A model generated the notes under the pieces. It did no database searches and was not told the origin of the DNA. It worked only from the letters and a program-made list of their open reading frames with translations. A stretch of 64,000 nucleotides of DNA from Zea mays (taxonomy: Eukaryota; Streptophyta; Magnoliopsida; Poales; Poaceae): positions 45,120,095 to 45,184,094 of the forward strand of contig NC_050097.1 in NCBI RefSeq assembly GCF_902167145.1, written 5' to 3'. Each line of letters opens with the position of its first letter. The stretch's first letter is position 1. A program made the translations under genes and the position numbers. Shown here piece by piece: positions 11,014-22,610 of the stretch.

Positions 11014-14000
11014 TGTCACACCCGGTTTTGGAAGGCAAACCGAATGCGAACTATGTACGTGCCAGGATCAGAACTCACGTACACAGCGATTACATAAATG
11101 AACATCATCGCACAATGCTCGAATAATAACATAAAAGAGTATTAACTTATTACATCACAGAGTCATAGACATCCACATAGTCATCGTCTTAACAGATAGA
11201 TCAAAGTGCTAGCGAAACGCAGTAAAGATAAGGCCTTCACAGGCAGCTGACTGGGGGTTGCCGCCAACCCACACCTAGAATTCGTCGTAGTCTTGGAACT
11301 CCTGGAAGTCTCCTTCCACGGCTTCGCCTTCTCCGGAGCAGTGGTTACAATGCGGACAACCTGGTGTTTTGTGGTAAAGCAAGGGTGAGTACACATCAAC
11401 GTACTCAGCAAATGTCCCGTTTGGCTGAAGTGGACTAGCTTTATGTGGGGTTAGGCTCAAGCAGTTGCTTTTAGTTGGTCAGGTATTTATCATTAGTAGA
11501 AGCCAGATTTTAGCATTATTCAACCCGTAAACCATTTCCTCATCGAGGAACAACGTCATCATAGTCGAACCAAAACCATAACATAATCCTTGTATCTCGA
11601 ACCATCTGTATCTCTAATCAAAGAGGATCCCAAGGCTGCTCTTAATCGTGAGCACGGCTGATATACCAGTTTCACTACCCTCTGCAGAGGTCGCACACTT
11701 TACCCGTGAGTCATGATTCCCTTTCTACCCGGGGAGAGCTAATCCCCATTGACCACTACCTAGGTGGTCCGGCAGGGCATCACTACGTAGCTTTTACAAA
11801 GATTCCCTAGAGGTCATAGCTGCCCGTTAGGTTTCTCCAGTTTGATAAACACAGTACCCCTCCCCGCAGGAGAGTGACTAACAAAGAGCAGAACGAAAGA
11901 ACCTCGGCACTCAGCCTCGGCAGAGCAAGCACTGTGCCTGGACCCCATTGACGGCACGACGGCTAAGCAACTACACCTCTAGTTCCTCTAATTAATTGGC
12001 TAAGGGCATCCCATTTCACCCTCATGGTTGCACTGTTATCCCGGGTGGTCTCTCAACGAACAGGTCCTTACGGAGAGGTACTCAGGAAACAGCCTGAGCC
12101 CCCTAGAGTATCACCAGATCATCAACATCATCAGGATAACAGTATCATAAATAGTCACATCATGTTCATTGATTAAGTTAAGGCAATAGCAGAGTGCTAA
12201 CCATAACAGCCCATAAGGTCATCAAGGATAAAGTAAAGTGGAAAGCTAGTAAATCCTTAGGTTTCAAGTAAGTAATGCGGGGTAGTAAGTTATAAATGAA
12301 TAGGACATAATGGGTCAGAGGACACTTGCCTTCACCAAACTGCTGATCAGGGACTTCCTCTGCAACCTCCTCGGGAAACACAGACTGCTCGTTGTCTACG
12401 TAAAGTAATCATTCACACTATGCACTTGGGAAGATAACAAACAAAAAGCAACATACCAAACATATGCAGCAGAGAGATCACAAGTTCATAGTAGAAAAGG
12501 GATAGGCACTCTGGTGTTCCCTAGGTCTGGGGTAGAGGACTATACAAAGTGATTCATTATCCACTAATCAGGTTTAAGTCAGTGGTGGGATTAAATCATT
12601 ACCTGGTTTTAAGTTCCTAAACTTAGGTGTTTAAGTCCATAAACTTAGGTGCTCCAATCTTTTATTAAAGTCTACCAACTTCTAATTATCTCAAATAGGG
12701 TTCTAATAACCTTAATCCTATCCTAATGATTAACTATTAATTGGTACATGGAAACAGCAGGGAAACATTGTTTAAATAGATAGACAGAAATACCATGAGC
12801 ATTTTGCAATTTGAAGCACCTAATTTGGAGTTCATATGACAAAGTTATGAATTTTACAAGTTTAGGGGTTAAAAATATACCCTAAATACCTATTTTGAAT
12901 TAAATAAAAGGTCCGAGGACTTAACTGTGAGAAACCAGGGACGGCGGGTTTAAATTCCAGAAAACCGGGGTCTCTTTAAGAAAACGCGCGGGCGAAGGGG
13001 TATCGGGCTCCTACGGCCGTCGGATCTCAGATCAACGCGCAGGATTAGATCCGCGGGCGGGCGCGCGAGCGCGCGGCGGCCTGAGCGGCTGACAGGCGGG
13101 GCCGGGCGGGCAGCGCGAGCGCGGCGGCTGACAGGCGGGGCCAGCGGGCAGCGCGGGCGCGGACGGGCTGACAGGCGGGGCCAGCGGGCCTGGGCCGTTG
13201 GATCTCCGGTAGGCGGCCAGGATTGGGCTCGGGCTAATTGAATCAGGGCCACCCGATCTGGGATGGACGGCGGGGATGGGGCGGCTTGCTTCTGCCCCCT
13301 TCTCCAGCCAGCTGAGGCGGCGGCGGCCGCACCCGCGGCGGAGAAGCTCGCTGGAGACGAGGGCGCGGGGGGCTCTGCGGGTCCTTAGGGCGACCGGAGT
13401 GGCCTGGGAGGTTGGGGAAGGCGCGGGGAATCCTCTGGCGGGGGTTAGGTCGGGACAGGGGCACCGGAGGGGGGCGGTTCACGACGAAGAGGCTCGGCGG
13501 CGGCGTTAATCAACTCCGACGAGGAATTAAGCGCAGCAGAGAGCAACAGAGAGGTAGGGAGAGGGCAGAGGGGGTTCCTTACCTCAAGGCGGGCTCCGGG
13601 GACTCCTCGGTGGCGGCAATGGCGCGACGACGGCCCGGGTCGGCGGTGGCGGACCTCCACGGCTGCACGGAGGACGGCGGGTGAGCGCGGGCAGAGAGAA
13701 ATAGGGAGGGGGAGGGGAAATTGGGGCGCGTCCCGGGTTGCGGACGTCGGGGCGGAGCTCACCGTGGCAAAGGGCACGGCGGAGCTCCAACGGCGACGGG
13801 GAAACGAGCTCGGGACGGCGGGGGGTTTATGGCGGCGGCGCTCTGGCGTGTGCGCAGCGCGGGGGAGGTGGAAGAGGGGTCTGCTGGTGCGCAAATGAGG
13901 GAGGGGGAGAGGGCGAGTGGGGTTCTGGGCTCAAGTGGCCGAGGGTGGGGCGGTTGCGAGCTCCACGCGCGACGTGGGCGCGGAGTCCGCGGCAGCGCGC

Positions 14001-14533
14001 AACTCGGGCGGCAGTTACGCGGAGAAGACGGGGCTGACAGCCCGGGCCCGCGAGCAGAGAGAGAGGGGAAAGCGGGTGCGGGCGCGCGGAAGGCGGCCGC
14101 GCTGACGGGCGGGCCCGCCAGGGCAGAGAGAGGGGGGGAAAGAGCGCGCGCGCGGGGGATGGGCCTAGTGGGCCGAAAGGCCGAGGGGGCGGCAGGGTTG
14201 GGCTTCTTTTCCTTTTCTTTTTATTCTGAAATTTGTTTTCCCTTTTCTTTTTATTTTCTCTATTTGATTCAAATCCAAATAAGCCACAAATTCAAATTAG
14301 ACTTTCTAAGAATTATGCACCAAACAAAAGTGAAATCTAGGGTTCAACAAGATGCAACAATTCACACTCCCTTGGAGTTTGAGCTAATAGACTATAATTA
14401 CAAATAAAATAACCACTTTTCTCCTATAAAAATGAGAAAGAAAAGATTGGGGAAGGATGAGAAAAGGGAAGTAACACCTGAATTTGTGAATATGAGCAAA
14501 GAAATTTTATACCCCCAAATTCAGGGTGTTACA
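11014..14533 (-). repeat. 5' LTR of the Tekay element
   Basis: The 3,520 bp partner of 1181-4726 is bounded by TG...CA and followed by the AACAC duplication. It differs from the other LTR by roughly 23 substitutions (mostly transitions, by eye) and a few indels, including one fewer tandem unit near 13087-13194. Promoter and polyadenylation signals must lie here, but I could not place them with confidence. Confidence 0.95.
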
Positions 14534-14538
14534 AACAC

Positions 14539-14889
14539 TAAGAGGAGAATTTCATTGAGGGGGAGTTTTGTTTAGTCAAAGCAAAAGCATTTGAAACAGG
14601 GGGAGAAAAATTCAAATCTTGAAAATGCTTCTCAAAATCTTATTCATTTACCTTTCATTATTTGCAAAAAGACTTTGAAAAGAATTTTCAAAAGAGTTTG
14701 CAGAAACAAAACAAGTGGTGCAAGCGTGGTCCAAAATGTTAAAATGAAGAAAGCATCCATGCATATCTTATGAAATGTATATTGGTTTAATTCTAAGTAA
14801 CCTTTGCACTTACATTATGAAACTAGTTCAATTCTGCAATTATATATTTGGTTTGGTTTGTGTTGGCATCAATCACCAAAAAGGGAGAT
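14539..14889 (+). other. Sirevirus A 3' non-coding region, part 2, with final PPT
   Basis: No gene is seen. It is the continuation of 715-1180 after the Tekay insertion. Purine tracts occur near 14556-14570 (GAGGGGGAG), 14597-14611 (CAGGGGGAGAAAAAT) and directly before the LTR at 14876-14889 (CCAAAAAGGGAGAT), the last being the probable primer for plus-strand synthesis. Confidence 0.75.
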
Positions 14890-16084
14890 TGAAAGGGAAA
14901 TAGGCTTACACCCTTTTCCTAAATGATTTTGGTGGTTGAATTGCCCAACACAAATAATTGGACTAACTAGTTTGCTCTAGATTATAAGTTCTACAGGTGC
15001 CAAAGGTTCAACACAAACCAACAAAATGTCCAAGAAAGGGTTCAAATAAAAAGAGCAAAAGACAACCGAAGGTTGCCCTGGTCTGGCGCACCGGACTGTC
15101 CGGTGTGCCACCGGACAGTGTCCGGTGCACCAGGGAGATCCACTCCAAACTTGCCACCTTCGAGAATTTGGGAAGCCACTCCGCTATAATTCACCGGATT
15201 GTCCAGTGTAGCACCGGACTGTCCGGTGTGCCAAGCGGAGCAACGGTCGTCAGCGCAACGGTCGAGTTCAACGGTCGGCTGACAACGCTACAGTGCGTGG
15301 ACTGCATGCGCAAAAGTTAGAGCAGGCGCAGATGGCGCACCAGACAGTGAACAGGACCTGTCCGGTGCACCACCGGACTGTCCGGTGGCACACATGTCAG
15401 AAGCTCCAACGGTCGAACCCTAACGGTTGGGTGACGTGGCTGGCGCACCGGACTGTCCGGTGCGCCCATCGACAGCAGAGTTCCCCAACGGCCATTTTGG
15501 TGGTTGGGGCTATAAATACCCCCAACCACCACTCTTCAAGGCACCCAAGCATTCACTACTCCTCATTCAATACAAGAGCAATACACAACACTCCAAGACA
15601 CAAATCAAAGCCTCCGATCAAATCAAAGTCCACAATTCAACTCTAGTTTTTAGGACTTGTGAGAAGATCGGCTTGTGTTCTTTTGTTGTTCTTGTTGCTT
15701 GGTTGGCTTTCTTCTTCCTCTATTCTTGCTTCCAAGTTCTTTGTAACCAAAGCAAGAGACACCAATTGTGTGGTGATCCTTGCGGGGACTAAGTGTCCCA
15801 ATTGATTGAGAAGAGCTCACTCGGTCTAAGTGACCGTTTGAGAGAGGGAAAGGGTTGAAAGAGACCCGGTCTTTGTGACCACCTCAACGGGGAGTAGGTT
15901 TGCAAGAACCGAACCTCGGTAAAACAAATCACCATGTCATCCGCTCTTATTCGCTCGTGATTTGTTTTCACCCTCTTTTTCAGACTCGATTATATTTCTA
16001 ACGCTAACCCTGGCTTGTAGTTGTGCTTAAACTTTATAAATTTCAGATTTGCCTATTCACCCCCCCCCCTCTAGGCGACTTTCA
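14890..16084 (+). repeat. 3' LTR of Sirevirus A
   Basis: The 1,195 bp LTR runs TGAAAGGGAAATAGG...GGCGACTTTCA. The first half is packed with CACCGGAC / GTCCGGTG palindromes (15080-15470), the hallmark repeats of Sirevirus LTRs. A TATA box (TATAAATA, from 15511) follows, so transcription would start just downstream. A C run precedes the conserved CTAGGCGACTTTCA end. Confidence 0.92.
15511..15518 (+). promoter_or_regulatory. TATA box of the Sirevirus A LTR
   Basis: TATAAATA lies just after the palindrome-rich block. The equivalent element is present in reverse orientation near 28849 and 36959 in both LTRs of Sirevirus B. Confidence 0.75.
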
Positions 16085-16433
16085 TTATCAAAGCAAGAGA
16101 CACCAATTGTGTGGTGGTCCTTGTGGGGACTAAGTGTCCCAATTGATTGAGAAGAGAAGCTCACTCGGTCTAAGTGACCGTTTGAGAGAGAGAAATGGTT
16201 GAAAGAGACCCGGTTTTTGTGACCACCTCAACGGGGAGTAGGTTTGCAAGAACCGAACCTCGGTAAAACAAATCATCGTGTCACTCTCGCTATTTGCTTG
16301 TGATTTGTTTTTCGCCCTCTCTTTCGGACTCGCTTTTATTTCTAATGCTAACCCCAGCTTGTAGTTGTGCTTAAACTTTTTAAATTTCAGATTTGCCTAT
16401 TCACCCCCCCCCCCCCTCTCTAGGTGACTTTCA
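16085..16433 (+). repeat. 3' tail of an older related Sirevirus LTR
   Basis: From about 16089 the sequence repeats the LTR from its AAAGCAAGAGACACC segment (compare 15749) to the terminal GGTGACTTTCA at 16433, with several substitutions. The simplest reading is that element A inserted into an older LTR of the same family whose left part lies beyond the window; TTATC at 16085-16089 would be the target duplication. The other side cannot be checked here. Confidence 0.75.
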
Positions 16434-16826
16434 CATATTATATCAATTTTTTCTCTTTCCTCTATACCTCCTCGCCCGGATCCTCCCTGCCAAAGAAATA
16501 TTCCTGTCCGATCATCAAATTCGTCGTCGCTGTCGTACAACGCTCCAAATAGCGGGTCAGTTTGGACGGCAGCCTATGACGCCACACCACGCCTAATATG
16601 TGGTGGCCAAATTGGACGCCACACCTGCGGCGTCCAAACTGTGGCGTGGTATGGCGCTCGGGGTATCGTTCCTAACAGGCCCAGCGTTTCTCTCTCCTCC
16701 CCTATTTTGTCGCCGCCCTGGCGTCTCCTGCTGGCCGCTGCAGACATTTTCCCACCTCGCGGTATGCTAAAACTATCGCGTGGCAGTAGCGTTCCATTTG
16801 CAGCCACTGGGGCAGCCTTAGTCTAA
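16434..16826. other. Unassigned spacer with a fold-back segment
   Basis: No gene is supported. At 16558-16650 there is an imperfect fold-back: CAGTTTGGACG...GACGCCACACC on the left pairs with GACGCCACACC...CGTCCAAACTG on the right, around an ATATGTGGTGG centre. It may be a small MITE, but no target duplication could be assigned. Confidence 0.4.
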
Positions 16827-16967
16827 GGTCCTGTTTAATCTTACGAGATAAACTTTAGTAGCTTTTTAAAGCTACTTGTAGCCATTTCATGATTTAAACA
16901 GGAGAGCTAATATTCGTGTGATAAAATTTGGCACATATTATCTCATAAGCTGCTCAAGCCTCAAGGG

Positions 16968-19900
16968 GTGCTAAAAGGAGCTAAACGTAGGCCAGAAAAC
17001 CCTATTTTTCACATTCCAATTACCTTCATCAAGTCAAGATGGTCTCACATTCCAATTACCTTCTCTCAAGAGGATCTTCAGCTCAAGGATTACCCACACA
17101 ATGATGCTATGGTTATCTCCTGTGTGATCAAAGGATTTCTGGTCCATAATGTTTTGGTTGACACAGGCAGTGCAGCGGATATTATATTCGCTAAGGCCTT
17201 TAGACAAATGCAAGAGCCCGAAGACAAGATTCATGATGCTACGCACCCTCTTTGTGGCTTCGGAGGAAGACAGATTGTAGCGCTCGGTAAGATTACCATG
17301 CCAGTGACCTTCGGATTCGTCAACAATACAAGGACTGAGCAAGTTGTGTTTGACATTGTCGACATGGAGTATCCTTACAATGCTATCATCGGTCGCGGAA
17401 CACTCAATGCTTTCGAAGCAATTCTTCATCTAGCATACCTTTGCATGAAGATACCTTCGGATCAGGGACCTATTGCTATTCATGGAAGTCAGGAAGCTGC
17501 CAGAAAGGCCGAGGGGAATTGGACTGATTCAAAAGCAATCTACAATATAGATGAAGCCGAAGCTTGTGAGCAGTACAAGTACAGAAGGGAGAAGGCTGCT
17601 TCGGCCGATCAGCCGAAACCCATGCTTTTATGCGAAGATATCGCAGAGCAGAAGGTGCTGCTGGGATCTCAATTGTCTGAGCAACAAGAGAAAACCTTGA
17701 TAAGGTTTCTCTTCAACAAAAAAGATGTTTTTGCATGGTCAGCTAATGATCTTTGCGGAGTCAACAGGGATGTTATTGAACACTCGCTCAATGTTGATCC
17801 ATCCTTCAGACCTAGAAAACAGAGGCTTCGGAAGATGTCTGATGACAAGGCCGAAGGTGCTCGGAATGAAGTGAAAAGACTCCTCAGCGCCAGAGTTATC
17901 AGAGAAGTAAAATACCCAGAATGGCTGGCTAACATTGTTATGGTAAAAAGGCCAATGGCAAATGGAGGATGTGTATTGATTTTACTGATCTCAACAAGGC
18001 TTGTCCAAAGGATGAGTTTCCATTGCCAAGGATAGATTCCCTAGTTGATGCAGCAGCTTCATCAGAGCTTATGAGTCTGCTGGATTGTTATTCAGGCTAT
18101 CATCAAATTTGGATGAAGAAGGAGGATGAGCCAAAAACCAGCTTCATAACCCCTAGTGGAACATATTGTTACCTTCGGATGCCTGAGGGGCTCAAGAATG
18201 CTGGAGGAAGCTTCAGCAGAATGACAGCGAAGGTTCTTCATTCTCAGATAGGCAGAAATGTGCTAACTTATGTTGATGATATCATTGTAAAAAGCACGAA
18301 GCAAGAAAATCACATTGCTAATCTGCAGGAGACCTTCACTAATTTTAGACAGGCCGGTCTAAAGCTGAATCCAGAAAAGTGTGTCTTCGGAGTAAAGAAG
18401 GGGAAATTCCTTGGTTGCCTAGTTTCAACAAAAGGGGATCGAGGCTAATCCAAATAAAATCGAAGCTATCCTTCGAATGGAACCACCAAGCACAAAGAAG
18501 GAGGCTCAACGATTGACAGGAAGACTAGCATCTCTCAACAGATTCATATCTAGATCAGCAGAGAGAAATTTACCATTCTTCGAAGTGCTAAAGTCAGCCG
18601 AAGTTTTTCAATGGGGACCAGTTCAGCAGAGAGCCTTCGAAGAGCCGAAGCAATATTTGATAGACCTAACGACGTTAACTCCACCAACGCCAGGGGCTCC
18701 TCTGTTGTTATATGTGGCAGCTTCGCACTCAGCGGTAAGTGCGGCACTTGTCCAAGAGAAGCTTGAAGGGCAAGTCAAAAAGCAAGCCCCAATATACTTT
18801 GTATCCGAAGTTCTTAGTTTATCAAAGAAAAATTATACAGAATTGGAGAAGGTGCTGTATGCTGTTTTGATGGCTTCCAGGAAGCTTCGGCACTATTTTC
18901 AAGCATACAATATAATTGTCCCTTCTTCACAACCATTGAAGGATATTATGAGAAATAGAGAAGCTACTGGAAGGATTGGAAAATGGGTTGCGGAACTCAA
19001 TGAGTTCTGCATTGATTATGTGCATAGATCTTCGATTCAGTCCCAAGCGTTAGCAGACTTCATTGCTGATTGGACGCCAGGGGCTCAGAAATAAGAAGCG
19101 AGTAAAGATGCCGAAGTTTGGACTATATTCTGCGATGGTTCTTGGGGAACCTTTGGGGCAGGAGCAGCCGTTGTGTTGGTCGCACCCTCCAAAGTTAAAA
19201 CTCGCTACGCAGCAAGACTTGATTTCAGTTGCACAAATAACATTGCTGAGTACGAAGCTTTGCTCTTGGGTGTTCGGAAGTTAAAGGCAATGGGAATTAG
19301 AAGGGTAGTTCTTAAAACTGATTCCCAGGTTATTTCTGGTCATATTGACAAGAGTTGCAAAGCAAGAGACCCGAAGCTTGAGAAATATTTAGACACGGTC
19401 CGAAGGATTGAGGCTTCCTTTGAAGCGTTTTCTGTCAAAAATATTCCTCGAGGAGAAAATGAACATGCTGATTTGCTAGCCAAGTCAGCAGCACAGGGGC
19501 TGCCCTTACCTTTGGAAGTATTTTTCGAAACAATAAAAGCACCTTCGGTTGAACTTCTTGAAAGAGCAGTCCTCAATATATCCCCTGTTTATAGTGAAGA
19601 CTGGAGAACTGAGATCATCTCTTTCCTTCAGGGTAACTTTCTTTCAGATGACGAAGCTTATAACAGGAGGATAAAGGCAAGAGCTCGACCATATGTTATA
19701 ATAGAAGGGGAGCTGTACAAGCATGGAGTCTGTTCTCCATTACTCAAGTGTCTATCCAGAGCCGAAGGTATAGAATTGATGAAGGAAATACATGTAGGCC
19801 TATGTGGATCTCACATTGGATCTAGGCCTTTGCTTGGAAAAGTTTTTCGTCAAGGATTTTATTGGCCAAAGGCAGCTTCGGATGCAGCGGAGTTAGTCCA

Positions 19901-20831
19901 AAAGTACGAAGGCTGTCAGAAATGTGCAAAAGATCAAAAACAACCTTCGTCTCTAACCCAGTTAATACAACCCACTTGGTCGTTGCAAAGGTGGGGCCTT
20001 GATTTGTTAGGTCCGTTACCACCAGCACAAGGGAACTTAAGATATGTTGTAGTGGCAGTGGAATATTTTTCTAAGTGGATTGAGGCAAAGCCTTTAGCCA
20101 CAATAACTTCGGTTACGATTCAAAAGTTCTTCTGACAAAATATTGTCTGTCGTTTCGGAGTTCCGAAGGCTATTACTGTGGATAATGGAACGCAGTTTGA
20201 TTCCGAAACTTTCAGAGAATTTTGTGAACAAATTGGCACGAAGATCCATTTTGCATCAGTTCGGCATCCGGAGTCAAATGGACTTGTTGAAAGGGCTAAT
20301 GGCATCATAATGATAGGAATAATGAAGTTAATCTTCAATCAGCCCAGGGGAAAGTGGCCAGACGAATTAATCAAAGTGGTGTGGAGCCACAACACAACAA
20401 TATCAAGATCAACAGGTTTTACACCATTCAAATTATTGTTTGGTGACGAAGCAATAACTCCGGAAGAAGCCAAAGCAGGATCAATAAGAATAGTAGCTTC
20501 GGCAGAAGACGAAGCTGAAGCTGATTACTCTGTTGAAAAAGATGCTATATAGGGGATCATGCTTCAAGCTGTGGAAAACATCAATAAATACCAAGTTGAA
20601 ACAATAAAATGGCGTGATAGAAAGGTTCGGCTAAAGAACATTGAACCAAGACATTTGGTGCTTCGAAGAGTATCCAACCCAGAGACAGTAGGCAAGTTAC
20701 AGCTGAAGTGAGAAGGACATTTTCTGGTAGTATCTTTGTCAAGACCCGGTTCCTACATATTGAAGGTTATGGACGGCAACGATATTCCTAGATCATGGAA
20801 TGCGGATGAGCTTCGGCGATATTATGTTTAG
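16968..20831 (+). pseudogene. pol: Grande-like pol (PR-RT-RNase H-INT), decayed
   Basis: This is a replication polyprotein broken into several frames. The visible order is: protease (VLVDTGSAADII near 17155); RT N-terminus (RKQRLRKMSDDKAEG) up to a frameshift near 17945-17960 in an A-run; RT core 17969-18448 (CYSGYHQIWM, catalytic TYVDD at about 18267); a second frameshift near 18430; RNase H (18477-19094); a second, archaeal-type RNase H-like segment (19173-19480, CTNNIAEYEALLLG, KTDSQV), typical of Tat elements; and integrase (zinc region near 19780-19930; LDLLGPLP; TVDNGTQFDSE; HPESNGLVERANG). Stops include TGA at about 20133, TAG near 20550 and TGA near 20709. The frame ends at about 20831. 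At least two frameshifts and three stops make it non-functional. Confidence 0.85.
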
Positions 20832-21062
20832 CTTGATGTAATTTTTTCTATTCTTTTTGGTGGCACCCTTTTCCTTTCCAAAGGGGGAGAAAGGTTTTTA
20901 ATGGGGCCACAACATGTAATTTTTCTTTTTCTTATTTCAATTCTATAAGAGCGATATCCCCCAAAGATGTAAATGTAAAAGCTGAGAACGCACCATCGAG
21001 TGCAAAGGAAAAAGAAAAGAAAACAGGGAGAAGCTCAAAAGTCATTCCTAAGGGAATGCAGA

Positions 21063-21235
21063 GCTTACAGCGAAAAATAAACGCTGATTCCACCGAAGTA
21101 AAAGGCGAAGAAGCTCCTAAGGGAGGCTTGCAGCGAAAAATAAATGCTGATTCCGCCAAAGTAAAAGGTGAAGAAGCTCCTAAGAGAGGCTTACAGCGAA
21201 AAGTCAGCGCTGATACACCGAAAAATAAACGGTGA
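21063..21235 (+). repeat. Tandem repeat, 63 bp unit, in the Grande 3' region
   Basis: Two full units and a partial third of a 63 bp sequence beginning GCTTACAGCGAAAAATAAA, with about 90% similarity between units by eye. The surrounding 20832-21845 is otherwise non-coding, AT-rich 3' sequence of the element with shorter echoes of the unit. Confidence 0.75.
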
Positions 21236-22541
21236 AGCCGAAAAATAAGCGGCAAAAAGATTTGAGTCATTCCCAAGGGAATGAAGGCTATGATTATGGC
21301 TTCGAATATATATTCGGATATTCATTTGCATGATACATTACATCATGACATTTGCATTCATAAACATTCATTTAGACATACATAGGATCATTATCATCAT
21401 ATTATATAGAAAAGGCAGATGCTTCGGCTATGAAAAAAAACTTCGGAGAAAGAAGAAATTTTCGTGCTTCGTTGTGTATGAAAAGAAGGGAAGGTGTTTT
21501 TCGCCTTCGGTTCAAAAATAAAATTTCGTCCACAGCAAAGCAGATCGTACACGGATAAAGGAGAAAAGGTATATTACAAGGTATGCACAAATTTACATAA
21601 GTTTCTTTACAATTATATTACAAAAAATTCTCTGGAATCTTTTGCAGAAAAGTCTTTCGCAGCATCTGTTAAGCTTCAGCTCGTCATTCTTCAGCTTCAT
21701 CATCCTGTACATATTAAAACGGAATGAGAAAGGTGCAGAATTCAAGGAGAAGGTAAAAGTAACAAGTATAAGTTTCTCACTGGCTTAAGGTGGCTCCGAG
21801 CTTCGTCACCAGCCATTTTTCGCCCGCCGTTTATCCAAATCTGGGTCATAACCTGTTTCCTATGCTTTGGGCTAGGTTGGGGATGTCAACCAAATCTGCC
21901 GGTGACAAACTGAAGTTTGGCCTATTTACAATTTTCCTGTGTGTGCAGCCAGCCTTCAGGAAAGCGGTAGCCGTGCCTCGAGAAGCTAGCAGGGCGCAGA
22001 AATCGGCATGCCCAGCGATAACTTCGTCAAGTGCATCAACTTCGCCCTCAATGTATTCAAAGGTGCTTGGTAGGTTTTCAGCTGAAGGTGTAAACTTATC
22101 AGAGCTGGCTCCAATTGAGTAAAACACATCCTTCAGCCGCTGCACGCAGCGGTTGCCAAAATCTAAGCATATTTCCTGAAGCTCCTTCAATGATTTCTGC
22201 AAATTTGAATTTTTCTCAATTTCAGTCTTGAGACTTGTTTCGAGATTCTTCTTTTCTTGCTCAGATTTTTCTGATTTTATAAGTACTTCGCTGTTCAATT
22301 TGTCAATTTCGGCTTGAGCTTCAGCCAATGAACCTTCCACACAGTGGATGACGAAGTCTTTCTTTTCCAAGGCAGCTTCGTGATCTTTAACTTTGTTTTC
22401 AAGGTCTTGAATGACGAAGTCCTTTTTCTTCAAAGCAGCTTCGTAACTTTCAACTTTGTTTTCCAGATCTTTGATGGTAGCTTCGTTTTTCTCGTCCTCA
22501 AGATCTTGTTGCATCCTCAGCACTTTACTTAGCAATATACT

Positions 22542-22610
22542 CTGCCAAAACAACCTTCGTCAGAAAACATCTTAATAAAAAAAGATCTTGTTTTCAAGTT
22601 GAGATTGTAC
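22542..22610 (-). other. Intron of the antisense Grande gene
   Basis: On the minus strand, donor GTACAATCTC follows AATTTTAAG and acceptor TTTTGGCAG precedes AGTATATTGC. The two coding parts are in frame across it, while reading through gives an early stop. Confidence 0.65.

Larger units (their letters stand above)
1181..14533 (-). mobile_element. Complete Tekay/Del-type Ty3-gypsy chromovirus, TSD AACAC
   Basis: This is a 13,353 bp LTR retrotransposon on the minus strand. Two long LTRs (1181-4726 and 11014-14533) both run TGTCACACCC...GGTGTTACA. The 5 bp flanks are AACAC at 1176-1180 and again at 14534-14538, a clean target-site duplication. In element order: LTR, PBS (10994-11009), an extra 339-codon ORF, gag, pol with a C-terminal chromodomain, PPT, LTR. 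The chromodomain and very long LTRs point to the Tekay lineage. About 23 LTR substitutions counted by eye suggest a recent insertion. Gag carries four stops, so the copy is probably not autonomous. Confidence 0.95.
1..16084 (+). mobile_element. Sirevirus (Ty1-copia) element A, 3' portion, interrupted by a Tekay element
   Basis: This is the right-hand end of a plus-strand copia retrotransposon; its 5' LTR, gag and most of pol lie outside the window. The visible parts are the pol tail (1-714), a long 3' non-coding stretch with polypurine tracts (715-1180 and 14539-14889), and the 3' LTR (14890-16084). The 1181-14538 block is a later Tekay insertion plus one TSD copy. The pol tail is very close to Sirevirus B in this window, and the LTR begins and ends like B's (TGAAAGGGAA, GACTTTCA), so A and B belong to the same or sister families of the Opie/Ji type. 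That family name is inferred. Confidence 0.9.

Noticed and set aside
13721..14407. 228-codon ORF in the Tekay 5' LTR
   Set aside because: It lies inside an LTR, is split by a frame change in the nearly identical partner LTR, and is Gly/Arg-rich without motifs.
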